Positions 34,303 through 43,016 of a DNA stretch of 47,694 nt are shown here, in pieces (within the stretch, counting starts at the first letter, position 1; every line of letters begins with the position of its first letter). Location of the stretch: NCBI GenBank assembly GCA_030725745.1, contig JANRFH010000005.1:1-47694 (forward strand), read 5' to 3'. Source of the DNA: Akkermansiaceae bacterium. GTDB taxonomy: Bacteria; Verrucomicrobiota; Verrucomicrobiia; Verrucomicrobiales; Akkermansiaceae. Under the pieces are notes generated by a model that was not told where the DNA came from, made no database searches, and saw only the letters and a program-made list of their open reading frames with translations. The position numbers were made by a program, and so were the translations under genes.

Positions 34303-35754
34303 TCAGGGGCGTGTGCGTCCGTTCGCGCGGGCTTTTTCAAGCTCGGTGAGGAACTGCTGGACTAGCTCGGGATTTTCCTTCGCGAGGTTTTTGGTTTCGG
34401 CAGGATCTTCGTTTAGGTCGTAGAGCTGGACGGCTTCGACTTCCTTGCTGCCCTTGCCGGCGATCATTTTCCAACGCCCCGTGCAGATGGCGATGGCATC
34501 GTCTAGCGTATCTCCTTGCACGAAGATGAAGCGGCGGATTTGCGGGGACTTCTCTTTTTCCAACATCCACGGCAGCAGGCTGATAGAGTCTTCTGCGGCG
34601 TCTTCTGGTAGATCTGCTCCGAGGATTTCCGCGGCGGTGGCGAAGATATCCGTCAGGCACAAGGTGTAGTCCGAAGTGGTGTCGGGAGTGACTTTCCCAG
34701 GCCAGCGGACGATAAACGGAATGCGATGTCCGCCCTCCTCCGGATGGCCTTTGCCATCGCGGTAGATGCCGTTGGTCGAGTGACCCATCTTCTTGGCGTC
34801 CTCCTTGGCGCTCTCGTATTTTTCAAGGATGCCGCCCTCCTCGCTGGCAAGGTTAAGTTTGGTGCCAGCAGTGCCTTTGAAGTCTTTGTAGCTTCCGCCG
34901 TTGTCGCTGGCGAAAATGACGAGGGTCTTGTCGGCGATTTTCAATTCATCGAGCGTGTCGAGGATTTCGCCGACATGGGAGTCGAGCTCCTGGATCTGAT
35001 CGCCTAGCAATCCAGCCTTACTTGTTCCGCGAAATTTCGCGGCCGGAGTGACGTGGGTGTGGGGAGTGCATGGCGTGAAGTAGAGGAAGAAGGGCTGCTC
35101 CGCATTTTTCCGGATGAACTCGATGGCCTTCCCTGTGAGCACGGTATCCACCTGGTCTTCTTGGCGGGGTTCAGCAAGGCCTTCGGGGAAATCCTTACCC
35201 TTCACGATGCGATACGGGACGCCGGGTTCACGGCCAACGATGTCGCGATTTTCGATGAAGCAGCGTGTCTCGTCGTTGTGATTCTGGGGAACGCCGAAAT
35301 GGTAGTCGAAGCCGTTTTCGAGCGGCCCCTTGACGATGGGGATGTTCCAGTCAGAGCTGTAGCCGAGGTGCCATTTTCCGATGGCAGCGGATTGATAGCC
35401 TTGTGATTTAAAAAAGCTGGCGAGGCTCAGTTTTTCCGGATCAAGACGGTAGCCGTTGCCTTTTTTTCCGAGTCTCCATGGTGCACTCCCGGTCAGTAGG
35501 CCGTAGCGTGATGGCGAGCAAACGGATGCGGCGGCGTGGGCATCGGTGAAGCGTTTGCCTTGGCTGGCGAGGCGGTCGATGTTAGGTGTATTGATCAGCG
35601 TCGCTCCATAGCAACTGAGATCTCCATAGCCCATGTCATCCGCGAGTATGATGATGACGTTGAGTTTAGAATCGACCTCTGCTGCTACCAGCATGGTGGG
35701 CGGACTCATCAGAATGGCGGCGATAAATGGAATGGCGCGTTTCTTAATACTCAT
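34303..35754 (-). CDS. Exported Cys-type sulfatase (S1 family)
   Basis: Third sulfatase of the region, 483 residues. The start at 35754 gives MSIKKRAIPFIAAILMSPPTMLVAAE as signal peptide; the frame also opens 11 codons earlier. Motifs are VIIILADDMGYGDLSCYG, formylglycine Cys79 in CSPSR, SAAIGKWHLGY, FASDNGGSYKDF and a C-terminal LYDLNEDPAETKNLA block, all typical of the arylsulfatase A/GALNS class. It heads a two-gene operon with the secreted oxidoreductase. Having three sulfatases of distinct sequence suggests that several sulfate positions or linkages are removed in turn. Confidence 0.94.
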   Translation of the reverse strand: MSIKKRAIPFIAAILMSPPTMLVAAEVDSKLNVIIILADDMGYGDLSCYGATLINTPNIDRLASQGKRFTDAHAAASVCSPSRYGLLTGSAPWRLGKKGNGYRLDPEKLSLASFFKSQGYQSAAIGKWHLGYSSDWNIPIVKGPLENGFDYHFGVPQNHNDETRCFIENRDIVGREPGVPYRIVKGKDFPEGLAEPRQEDQVDTVLTGKAIEFIRKNAEQPFFLYFTPCTPHTHVTPAAKFRGTSKAGLLGDQIQELDSHVGEILDTLDELKIADKTLVIFASDNGGSYKDFKGTAGTKLNLASEEGGILEKYESAKEDAKKMGHSTNGIYRDGKGHPEEGGHRIPFIVRWPGKVTPDTTSDYTLCLTDIFATAAEILGADLPEDAAEDSISLLPWMLEKEKSPQIRRFIFVQGDTLDDAIAICTGRWKMIAGKGSKEVEAVQLYDLNEDPAETKNLAKENPELVQQFLTELEKARANGRTRP

Positions 35755-35835
35755 GGGAAATTGGTTTTTCGACTGATTGTCCTTCACTTGTATTACCCTA
35801 GCTCAGCAACGGCAAGTCCATCAATTCGAATGCTA

Positions 35836-36462
35836 TTAAAGCCTCTCTTGCAGGCGTTTCGCGATGACTTCCGTGGCGAGTTCCATGGTGATTTCACTCT
35901 CAGACTCCGCATCGAGGCAGGTCATGCTTACGCCATCGAGGCCGCAGGGGGTGATCGAGAGGAAAGGCGGCAGGGACTCGCGGGTGACGTTGATGGCGAA
36001 GCCGTGCATGGAAATCCATTTTCTAACACCGACTCCGATGGAGGCGAGCTTGCGGTTCTCAACCCACACCCCGGTCATGCCCTCGCGCCGCCCGGCTTGC
36101 ACGCCGAGATCGGCGCAGGCATCGATGAGCGCATCCTCGATGAGGCGGAGGTGAAGATGCAGGTCTTTTCCGCGCGGGGTGAGATCGAGGATGGGATAGC
36201 CGACGAGCTGGCCGGGGCCGTGGTAGGTTGCTTGGCCTCCTCGGTTGATTTCGAAAACGGGATGCGGCAGCGAGGCGGCGGCGCGAAGGGAGGATTGGTC
36301 GCGCAGGCGGCCGATGGTGTAGACCGGGTCGTGCTCAAGCAGGAAAATCGTGTCCTCTGTCTCACCCGAAAGGATGCCCGCGACCATATCTTCCTGGAGC
36401 TTCAATCCATCGGAATAGCTGATCGTTCCGGGGAGGATCTGCGTTTTCAAGGGGGGCGTCAT
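35836..36462 (-). CDS. lipB: Octanoyltransferase LipB
   Basis: Transfers octanoyl from acyl carrier protein to lipoyl domains, the first step of lipoate synthesis in the cytoplasm. All family motifs are present in 208 residues: NRGGQATYHGPGQLVGYPILDL (Arg74 to His81), Lys138 in RKLASIGVGVRKW and the nucleophile Cys173 in ITPCGL. Here the window changes from polysaccharide genes to core metabolism. No lipA is visible nearby. A methyltransferase gene lies upstream on the same strand, 52 bases away. Confidence 0.96.
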   Translation of the reverse strand: MTPPLKTQILPGTISYSDGLKLQEDMVAGILSGETEDTIFLLEHDPVYTIGRLRDQSSLRAAASLPHPVFEINRGGQATYHGPGQLVGYPILDLTPRGKDLHLHLRLIEDALIDACADLGVQAGRREGMTGVWVENRKLASIGVGVRKWISMHGFAINVTRESLPPFLSITPCGLDGVSMTCLDAESESEITMELATEVIAKRLQERL

Positions 36463-36514
36463 CTGGAGCGATTAGCCGGGCTTTTCACTGATGCGGCAAG
36501 GAGAAAGCGGGCGC

Positions 36515-37111
36515 TCACTTCCGGCGGTAGATCGCGATCCATTCTTTGCCCTCGCGTCCCGGGTAGGCGTTTTCTGGGATCCATGCATGCTCGCGCTCGA
36601 ACCACGGGGCGAAGCGTTCGTCGAGTTCGGGGATGGTGGAGTTGAAAGGCGGGCCTTGGTTTTCTTCGTCAGGATCGTTCGGGGTGAGGAAAAATACACC
36701 GATGAGACAGCCTCCGGGCACAATGAGATCGGCGCAGGCTTGGGCATAATCCGGGCGGCATGTGGGATGAATGGCGCAGTAGCAGGTGTGTTCCCAGAGG
36801 GCGGAAAAAGTTTTCCCCTCACGCCATGCAGGATCGAGGAAATCACCGAGAGCGTAGTCTTCAGCCCCGGCAGGCTCATGCGATTTCGCCAACTCCACCG
36901 CGCGTTCCGCAAGATCTAGCCCGAGCGGCGGCAAGCCGGTAGCGGCCAGCGCCCGGACATCATGCCCTGTGCCGCAGCCGGGAACGAGCACACGCCCGTC
37001 GCCCCAGATATCCGTGCCGAGCCTCTCCAGAATCTCTAACAAAGGAGGAGCCGGGCGGCCTTTTTCCCACGGAGTGTCACCGATTTCATACCTGCTGTTC
37101 CAATCCGTCAT
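36515..37111 (-). CDS. TPMT-family SAM-dependent methyltransferase
   Basis: Class I methyltransferase of 198 residues resembling thiopurine S-methyltransferases. The opening WNSRYEIGDTPWEKGRPAPPL and the SAM loop VLVPGCGTGHDV (residues 41-52), followed by GLDLAERAVELA and FSALWEHTCYCAIHP, are characteristic. In bacteria this family includes thiol, selenium and tellurium methylating enzymes and others of unknown substrate. It lies between ruvC and lipB on the same strand with short gaps, possibly one transcript. The family is clear and the substrate open. Confidence 0.85.
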   Translation of the reverse strand: MTDWNSRYEIGDTPWEKGRPAPPLLEILERLGTDIWGDGRVLVPGCGTGHDVRALAATGLPPLGLDLAERAVELAKSHEPAGAEDYALGDFLDPAWREGKTFSALWEHTCYCAIHPTCRPDYAQACADLIVPGGCLIGVFFLTPNDPDEENQGPPFNSTIPELDERFAPWFEREHAWIPENAYPGREGKEWIAIYRRK

Positions 37112-37141
37112 GCAGCGACGCTAACGCCTGCCGCCGAAAAT

Positions 37142-37645
37142 TCAAACCAAGCGCCGATCCAGTAATTTCGCACGTAGCGGATCGGATGCCTGAAGATGAG
37201 CCAATCCGATGGCCAACGCATCCGCCGCATCGGACGGAGGGGTTTCCGCGAGGCCGAGTAGGGCGCGCACCATGAAGGCGACTTGTGCCTTGTCCGCCGT
37301 GCCTTTGCCGACCACCGCCATCTTCACTTTCTTCGGTGAATATTCATAGACACTCAGGCCGTGGTCGGCGGCGGCGATGAGTGCGGCGGCTCGGGCAGCG
37401 CCCATGGAGATCGCGGTTTTGTGGGACTGCACGAAAATGATGCCTTCCACCGCCACTTCATCCGGTTGATGCTTTTTGATGAGATTCACGAGGTGGGTGC
37501 GTATCGCAGAGAGTGCCGCCGATTGCGGAATGCGGGCGGGGATATTGATCACATCGTAGCCGAGCACAGTGGGCTTGCGCGGATCGCCCTCAAGGATCGC
37601 GTAGCCGGTATTTCGGACGGCGGGATCGATGGCAAGGACGCGCAT
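37142..37645 (-). CDS. ruvC: Holliday junction resolvase RuvC
   Basis: Endonuclease that resolves four-way junctions during homologous recombination. The start at 37645 gives MRVLAIDPAVRNTGYAIL and a 167-residue protein, the usual length; the longer frame to 37843 would overlap the divergent gene and adds unrelated residues. The four metal-binding acids are Asp7, Glu67 (VAVEGIIF), Asp139 and Asp142 (PSDAADALAIG), in the same spacing as E. coli RuvC. ruvA and ruvB are not in this window. Confidence 0.95.
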   Translation of the reverse strand: MRVLAIDPAVRNTGYAILEGDPRKPTVLGYDVINIPARIPQSAALSAIRTHLVNLIKKHQPDEVAVEGIIFVQSHKTAISMGAARAAALIAAADHGLSVYEYSPKKVKMAVVGKGTADKAQVAFMVRALLGLAETPPSDAADALAIGLAHLQASDPLRAKLLDRRLV

Positions 37646-37749
37646 GGCTTCAGTTAGCCTGCATGCGAGCGAGCTTGGAAGCGGGAAATGGCCGGAGGCG
37701 CTCCGTTTTGCGATTGTAACCCTCATCGGGAAAAACGAGACTATCACCT

Positions 37750-38250
37750 GTGAGAGCACTTTTCCTGACCTGCATGACACTGCTTCTGGCGGCGGGCTAC
37801 CTGTGCGCACAGGCTCTCTACACGCTCCCACCACCTCCCCCATCCGGACTTTCCGACGAGGGCAATGTCCTTGGGAAAAACTCCGACCTGCAACAACAGG
37901 TGCTCGAGCAACTCAAGCAACTCGAGACGGATCACGGCTATCGCTTGTATGTCATTATCGAGAGATCGCTAATTGCCACCACTCCTAGTGCTATGGCGGC
38001 AGATCTCCAGCAGGAATGGATACCCAAGGGCGAAGGGCTGGTGGTCGTTTTTGAATCGGATACCGGGAAGCTGGGCTTCGGTCGCGGACTCGACGCGAGT
38101 GAAGGTATCATGGATGGAAATGATGGAGTCCCGGCATACAGCCTCGTGGAAATCATCTCGGACGCACTCCAAGCCAGCGAGGGCATCGAAGTCCCCGAAC
38201 TTTTCATCCATAAGCTCGTCGGCGAGATGTGTCAGAATATTGGTGCATAA
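37750..38250 (+). CDS. TPM-domain protein, cut short by an in-frame stop
   Basis: Exported protein with a signal peptide (MRALFLTCMTLLLAAGYLCAQA) and a TPM domain of the YgcG/Psb32 type at about 30-160: YTLPPPPPSGLSDEGNVL, LETDHGYRLYVIIERS, KGEGLVVVFESDTGKLGFGRGLD. TAA at codon 167 stops it, yet the same frame continues for 76 more codons that encode a membrane helix and a glycine-rich tail, the normal ending of such proteins. The native gene therefore most likely spanned 37750-38481. Without its anchor, the truncated form would be released into the periplasm. A sequencing error is the simplest alternative. It is divergent from ruvC. Confidence 0.75.
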   Translation: MRALFLTCMTLLLAAGYLCAQALYTLPPPPPSGLSDEGNVLGKNSDLQQQVLEQLKQLETDHGYRLYVIIERSLIATTPSAMAADLQQEWIPKGEGLVVVFESDTGKLGFGRGLDASEGIMDGNDGVPAYSLVEIISDALQASEGIEVPELFIHKLVGEMCQNIGA

Positions 38251-38481
38251 TTCGAACGCAAGAAAGAGCCCGAAAAGGGAGACCGTTCTCTCCGCCTCGC
38301 GCTGGCCACGATCGGCGCCCTTTCCTTTCTCGCCCTTGGAGGAATGGTGATTGGCTGGATGATGGGCAAGGCCGAAAAGAAGCAGTCACGCGTCCTGAAA
38401 TTCCCTGAAACAAATATCCCAGAAAGATTGGGCGCACCCTACGGAGGCGGCGGGGGAGGCAGCTCATATTTCGGCAGATAA
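38251..38481 (+). pseudogene. Detached C-terminal part of the TPM-domain gene
   Basis: In-frame continuation after the TAA at 38248-38250. It encodes FERKKEPEKGDR, a membrane helix (LRLALATIGALSFLALGGMVIGWMMG) and a tail ending YGGGGGGSSYFGR before a TAA at 38479. No usable start codon precedes the helix. TPM proteins normally finish with such a helix and Gly-rich tail, so this is the remainder of the same gene and not an independent one. Confidence 0.65.
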
Positions 38482-38561
38482 TCCGAAAATTCAAATAACC
38501 GTAGGTATTTGGCGCGACGGATGCTAACCCTCATTTACAAAGTTTTTAAATCCAATCCCCT

Positions 38562-39989
38562 ATGTTCAAAGGCTACGCTGCCGATAAATTCTACGACGAG
38601 ATGTTCTCACCTGACGGAAAAGTCAGGCCACACTGTGAACCACTCCACGAAAAGTTCCAACAGATCGAAAACGACGACTTCCTATCTAGGAAAGCGACTA
38701 GCGAGCTGTATTTCATGCGCCAGGGCATCACCTTCAACGTCTATCACGACAATCAAGGCTCAGAGCGCATTTTCCCTTTCGATCCAGTCCCCCGCGTCAT
38801 TCCGGCGGACGAGTGGGAGCTTATCGAAGCAGGTCTCACCCAGCGCATCACCGCGCTGAATCTTTTCCTTAACGATATCTACCACGATCAGGAAATCCTC
38901 AAGGATGGGGTGATTCCGCGCTTCTACATTGAAGACGCGAAAAGTTTCCGCAAAGAGTTCCGAGGCGTGGACGTGCCGAAGGACATCTACATACAAATCT
39001 GCGGCAGCGATCTAATTCGCGGTGGCGACGGCACCTACTACGTCCTTGAAGATAATGCACGCTGCCCTTCCGGAGCATCTTACCTCTTGGAAAATCGTAA
39101 CGCCCTGAAGCGCGCGTTCCCTGCCCTTTTCGACTCGCTCGGTGTCCGTCCGGTGGATTCATACCCGCGCGATCTCGTCAACATGCTCAATTACATCTCG
39201 CCCCGCCGCGAAGGCGAGTCGGTGTGTGTCTTGCTCACTCCGGGCTGCTTCAACAGCGCCTACTTCGAGCATTGCTACCTCGCCCGCCAGATGGGCATCG
39301 AGATCGTCGAGGGGCGCGACCTCGTCGTGGTCGATAAATTCGTCTACATGCGCACCACCAAAGGCCTTGTCCGCGTGGATGTGATCTACCGCCGCATCGA
39401 CGATGATTTCATCGACCCCGTCGTTTTCCGTAAAGACTCAGTGCTCGGCGTGCCCGGCCTCATGAACGCCTACATGGCTGGAAACGTCGCCCTCGCCAAC
39501 GCCGTTGGGACAGGCATCGCGGACGACAAGGTCATCTACTACTTCGTGCCGAAAATGATCGAGTATTACCTCGGCGAGAAACCCATCCTGCCAAACGTCC
39601 CTACCTTCCTCCCCTCCGAGGAAAAGGACATGGAATACGTGATGAAAAACCTTCCCGAGCTGGTGGTGAAAGCCGCCAACGAATCCGGCGGCTACGGCAT
39701 GCTCATGGGGCCGACTGCTTCTAAGGAAGAAATCGAAACATTCCGCGGGCTCATCAAGGCAGATCCGCGCAACTACATCGCGCAGCCAGTCATTTCCCTA
39801 TCCACCTCACCCACCTGGTGCGATGGTGCGATGGAAGGCCGCCACATCGACCTCCGGCCTTATATCATCAACGGGGAGACGGTGAAAATCGTCCCCGGAG
39901 GTCTCACCCGCGTCGCCCTCAAGCGCGGCTCGCTCGTCGTCAACTCCTCCCAAGGCGGCGGCAGTAAAGATACTTGGGTGCTCAAATAA
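38562..39989 (+). CDS. Circularly permuted ATP-grasp type 2 protein
   Basis: Predicted peptide/amide ligase of 475 residues (older names DUF404/DUF407). Signatures are MFKGYAADKFYDEMFSPDG, GSDLIRGGDGTYYVLEDNARCPSGASYLLENR, VLGVPGLMNAYMAGNVALANAVGTGIADDKVIYYF, VVKAANESGGYGMLMG and HIDLRPYIINGETVKIVPGGLTRVALKRGSLVVNSSQGGGSKDTWVL, covering the full domain. It is followed 19 bases later by an alpha-E protein and then a transglutaminase, the conserved three-gene neighbourhood predicted from comparative genomics to make or modify a peptide. The product is not known. It is cytoplasmic; no signal peptide is seen. Confidence 0.93.
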   Translation: MFKGYAADKFYDEMFSPDGKVRPHCEPLHEKFQQIENDDFLSRKATSELYFMRQGITFNVYHDNQGSERIFPFDPVPRVIPADEWELIEAGLTQRITALNLFLNDIYHDQEILKDGVIPRFYIEDAKSFRKEFRGVDVPKDIYIQICGSDLIRGGDGTYYVLEDNARCPSGASYLLENRNALKRAFPALFDSLGVRPVDSYPRDLVNMLNYISPRREGESVCVLLTPGCFNSAYFEHCYLARQMGIEIVEGRDLVVVDKFVYMRTTKGLVRVDVIYRRIDDDFIDPVVFRKDSVLGVPGLMNAYMAGNVALANAVGTGIADDKVIYYFVPKMIEYYLGEKPILPNVPTFLPSEEKDMEYVMKNLPELVVKAANESGGYGMLMGPTASKEEIETFRGLIKADPRNYIAQPVISLSTSPTWCDGAMEGRHIDLRPYIINGETVKIVPGGLTRVALKRGSLVVNSSQGGGSKDTWVLK

Positions 39990-40008
39990 CTTTTAAAAAA
40001 CCGACCCC

Positions 40009-41058
40009 ATGCTTTCCCGCGTAGCGAACACCCTTTACTGGATGATGAGATATGTCGAACGCGCCGATAACTTGGCGCGCCTCATCGATGTCAACGAACA
40101 GCTCTTGCTCGACTTCGAGAGCCTCGACAGCCAGCGCCTAAGCGGCTTCTGGCTGCCAATCATCCTGAGCACAGGGGATGAATCCGCCTTCAGCGAGCTC
40201 TACGATGAGGCCAGCAGCGACAATGTCATCAGCTTCCTCACCGAGGACACCCGCAACCCCAACAGCATTTTCTCCTGCATCAGCTTGGCTCGGGAAAACG
40301 CCCGCACCATCCGCGACCAGCTTTCCGATGAGCTGTGGGAGGAAATCAATGCCCTCTACCTCTTCGCAAAATCGGACGAAGCCCTGAAACTGCTAGAGGA
40401 CGATCCGCCACAATTTTACGACATCGTTCGGCGCTCCTCGATGACCGTGCTAGGCATTTCCGCCTCCACCACGGCACGGGATGCCGTCTGGGATTTCAAA
40501 ACGCTAGGACGCTACATTGAGCGCGCCGACAAGACCACCCGCTTCCTCGACATCTCCACCTATTTCCCCAAGGGAGCAACGGGGATCGACCTCAGCTCGC
40601 CCGGAGTGCTGCATTGGTCAGCCATCCTCAGCTCATGCGGCGCGATGGGAGCCTTTCGTGCCACAGGCTTGGAAATCAACGCCCGCACGGTGATGGAGTT
40701 CCTCATCTATTCGCCGGATTTCCCGCGCTCTGTCCGCTACTGCATCAGCAAGATCAACGCGACACTCCACCGGATTTCTGGCGCAAGCCACGGGACATTC
40801 TCCACCGAGGCGGAACGCGAAACCGGCAAAATGCTCGCCAGCCTCAGCTTCGGGGATCCCGCCGATGTCCTTGAAATCGGTCTCCACAATTTCCTCGATG
40901 AGATCCAGGCAACCCTGAACAAGATCGCTGAGGAAGTCTTCGCCACCTACGTCCTGCTTCCCGAAAGCATCGACGAAATTCCGGAAAGCAATGCCCCATC
41001 AAAGGTCTCATCGCAGGCTCGCACGAAACAACCTCTGCAGCAGCAACAGAAAGCGTGA
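40009..41058 (+). CDS. Alpha-E domain protein (DUF403)
   Basis: All-helical protein of 349 residues that always accompanies the permuted ATP-grasp ligase. The start MLSRVANTLYWMMRYVERADNLARLIDVNEQLLLD is the diagnostic block (usually R-A-L-Y-W-x-x-R-x-x-E-R-A-x-N), repeated in degenerate form as FKTLGRYIERADKTTRFLD. The conserved ENARTIRDQLSDELWEEINALYL is also present. A Gln-rich tail ends the protein. Its stop overlaps the GTG start of the transglutaminase gene (GTGA). It is probably a partner or scaffold of the ligase; no catalytic role is established. Confidence 0.93.
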   Translation: MLSRVANTLYWMMRYVERADNLARLIDVNEQLLLDFESLDSQRLSGFWLPIILSTGDESAFSELYDEASSDNVISFLTEDTRNPNSIFSCISLARENARTIRDQLSDELWEEINALYLFAKSDEALKLLEDDPPQFYDIVRRSSMTVLGISASTTARDAVWDFKTLGRYIERADKTTRFLDISTYFPKGATGIDLSSPGVLHWSAILSSCGAMGAFRATGLEINARTVMEFLIYSPDFPRSVRYCISKINATLHRISGASHGTFSTEAERETGKMLASLSFGDPADVLEIGLHNFLDEIQATLNKIAEEVFATYVLLPESIDEIPESNAPSKVSSQARTKQPLQQQQKA

Positions 41059-41930
41059 ACGGATCTGAAGACAGGGAATCCGGCGGGTCGAAATTCTCAG
41101 TCAGGCACAGATCGGAGTTTCTCTACAGCGACTGGATCATCGGCAACGCCAATACGCTCCACTTAGAGCCGAGAGATTTTCTTTTCCAAAAGACCTTGGG
41201 CAGCGTGGTGAAGGTACTGCCCGCCACGCGCCTCATTCGTTTCTCCGACCTTTTCGGAAACATCACTCACGTTTACGAGATCGCGACCCAGCACAAGCGC
41301 ATGGTGGTGGAGAGCCAGCTCAAAGTGATCAACCTTCCGCTCTACATCCCGAACGAGGGATACTCCGGCGGAATGGATTTCTACAACTCTCCGGAGATCA
41401 AAGACAGGTGTTGGGAATATCTCCAAGACAGCCGGAGCATAACACTCAGCCCCGATCTGTGGAAACAGGCGGTGGATGTCACACACTCAGAAGATGCCGT
41501 TTTTGAAAAGGCTGCCGCCATCATGCGCTGGATCAATGCAGAGTTCTCCTACGAGCCGGGGGTGACCGATGCAGAGACCCACGCCAACACCTCATTCGAA
41601 CTCCGCAAAGGAGTCTGCCAAGACTTTGCTCACGTCATGCTCGGCATGTGTCGCACGCTCGGCATACCCGCTCGCTACGCTTCCGGGTATATCTACACAG
41701 GTGGGAAAAATGCTCTGATCGGTGCTCAGGCATCCCACGCATGGTGCGAGATCTATCTTCCGGAAACCGGATGGATCGGCTTCGATCCGACCAACGCCGT
41801 CCTCGCCGATGATCGCTACATTAAGGTAGCTGTCGGCAGGGACTACGAAGATGTCGCGCCGGTTCGCGGTGCATTCCGGGGTGTCGCGAGCTGCACCATG
41901 AACATTGAGGTATCCGTGGAATTACAATGA
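41055..41930 (+). CDS. Transglutaminase-like cysteine peptidase of the ATP-grasp/alpha-E cluster
   Basis: Protein of 291 residues with an N-terminal bacterial transglutaminase beta domain (FSVRHRSEFLYSDWIIGNANTLHLEPRD) and a papain-like core. The triad is Cys188 in LRKGVCQDFAHVMLGMCRTLGIPARYASGY, His228 in ASHAWCEIYLP and Asp244 in GWIGFDPTNAVLADDRYIKVAVGRDYEDVAPVRG. The GTG start is set by the 4-base overlap with the alpha-E gene. In this gene neighbourhood it is thought to cleave or process the peptide made by the ligase, but the reaction is unproven. Confidence 0.94.
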   Translation: MNGSEDRESGGSKFSVRHRSEFLYSDWIIGNANTLHLEPRDFLFQKTLGSVVKVLPATRLIRFSDLFGNITHVYEIATQHKRMVVESQLKVINLPLYIPNEGYSGGMDFYNSPEIKDRCWEYLQDSRSITLSPDLWKQAVDVTHSEDAVFEKAAAIMRWINAEFSYEPGVTDAETHANTSFELRKGVCQDFAHVMLGMCRTLGIPARYASGYIYTGGKNALIGAQASHAWCEIYLPETGWIGFDPTNAVLADDRYIKVAVGRDYEDVAPVRGAFRGVASCTMNIEVSVELQ

Positions 41931-41991
41931 CAATACTATTTAAGACGAATCAAATTGACCCTTTGATAGAGTGATGCAAACTTGTCTCCCC

Positions 41992-42624
41992 ATGAAATCC
42001 TTTTCCCTCCTCATGCTGCCGGCTGCGCTTGCCATGGTTGCTTGTGAAACGATGAACGCTCCATTGAGCTCCAGCAGCTTTGATCCTCTGCGCCCGCCCG
42101 GCACTGGACTTCAGGATACTTCTCAGAGCGACTCCGGCCTAACACCTGGGCAGTTCGTTACCGTAAGCATTCCCAATACTCCTTTCTACAAGGACAAACC
42201 AAAAGACAATCAGGATGCCGACAAACTCCTAGATGTAGGCACAGCGATGAAGGTTGTTTCCGTGGAGTCCAACTTCGTGAAGGTCGAAATGGATAGTGGA
42301 GAGACGGGATACGTGCCTTCTGTGATGATTAATACCAGCTCTGAAGAGAGCATTGAATACCTGCCCGGTGACGGCATGTTCCCAGTCTACCCTCCACTTC
42401 CCGAAGGTGGCGGAGTCGAGCCGCTACCCATGCTTGATCCAAATGGCCTTCCGCCAAGCGATGCCATCCCTACTATCATTGATCCGGATGCCCCTATCCC
42501 CGATCCGACCGCACCGATCACGATTGATCCAATTCCCGAGCTAAAGGAGCCAACTGCACCAGTAGAAGAAAAATCTGAGGATGCGGCAGATGCAGCGGAG
42601 AAAGAAGAAGCGCCAGAGGAATAA
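41992..42624 (+). CDS. SH3-domain lipoprotein
   Basis: Small exported lipoprotein of 210 residues. The start at 41992 gives MKSFSLLMLPAALAMVAC, with a lipobox Cys at residue 18. A bacterial SH3 domain follows (about 50-110: VTVSIPNTPFYKDKP, AMKVVSVESNFVKVEMDSGETGYVPSVMI). The rest is a Pro- and acid-rich low-complexity tail ending in Glu/Ala/Asp repeats. SH3 domains of this type often bind cell-wall peptides. It lies 61 bases after the transglutaminase gene and may share its transcript. Confidence 0.82.
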   Translation: MKSFSLLMLPAALAMVACETMNAPLSSSSFDPLRPPGTGLQDTSQSDSGLTPGQFVTVSIPNTPFYKDKPKDNQDADKLLDVGTAMKVVSVESNFVKVEMDSGETGYVPSVMINTSSEESIEYLPGDGMFPVYPPLPEGGGVEPLPMLDPNGLPPSDAIPTIIDPDAPIPDPTAPITIDPIPELKEPTAPVEEKSEDAADAAEKEEAPEE

Positions 42625-42653
42625 GACTTCCTCAGCTTCCAGCCCATACCTCC

Positions 42654-43007
42654 ATGGACAACGATCAGTTGCGCGCCATTGCCGCCGAAGAGGTAGGGAT
42701 GCTCTCGAAAGTCCTTCCGGAAGAGATTGCGCAAGCCGCCTCCAATTGCTCCGTGCATTTCGAGGATAAGCCTGAAGACGATTTCGAAGATCCGGAGATC
42801 TTAGGCTGCTTCGAGGGCAGCTCTTTGATTGACGATCCCGATCCATCAGCTCCGGCAAGGATACGGCTTTTTGTAGAGAATCTCTGGGACTACGCCGGAG
42901 AAGACGAACAAGATTTCAGGGACGAGGTAGGCACGACTTACCTACATGAACTCGGCCACTATCTCGGCTGGGATGAGGACGAAATCGCCGAGCGAGGCCT
43001 CGAATAA
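42654..43007 (+). CDS. Small zincin metallopeptidase (PF06262/DUF1025-like)
   Basis: Cytoplasmic protein of 117 residues. YLHELGHYLGWDEDEIAERGL near the C-terminus provides HExxHxxGxxE (His98, Glu99, His102, Glu108), the zinc and catalytic signature of the minimal MCP-type zincins. The preceding RIRLFVENLW segment is also typical. Acid-rich overall. The cellular target is unknown. It sits 29 bases after the SH3 lipoprotein gene and 9 bases before a membrane protein gene. Confidence 0.87.
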   Translation: MDNDQLRAIAAEEVGMLSKVLPEEIAQAASNCSVHFEDKPEDDFEDPEILGCFEGSSLIDDPDPSAPARIRLFVENLWDYAGEDEQDFRDEVGTTYLHELGHYLGWDEDEIAERGLE

Positions 43008-43016
43008 ACAACCGCC

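Noticed and set aside
1-35754. SusC/SusD-type or other TonB-dependent glycan importer
   Set aside because: None of the large frames shows TonB-box, plug or SusD features; the exported proteins are all enzymes, a binding protein or PEP-CTERM proteins.
35536-36645. Open frame of 369 codons on the plus strand opposite lipB and the sulfatase start
   Set aside because: It lies antisense to two genes with complete family motifs, has no recognisable domain and spans their intergenic gap; it is a by-product of GC-rich codon use.
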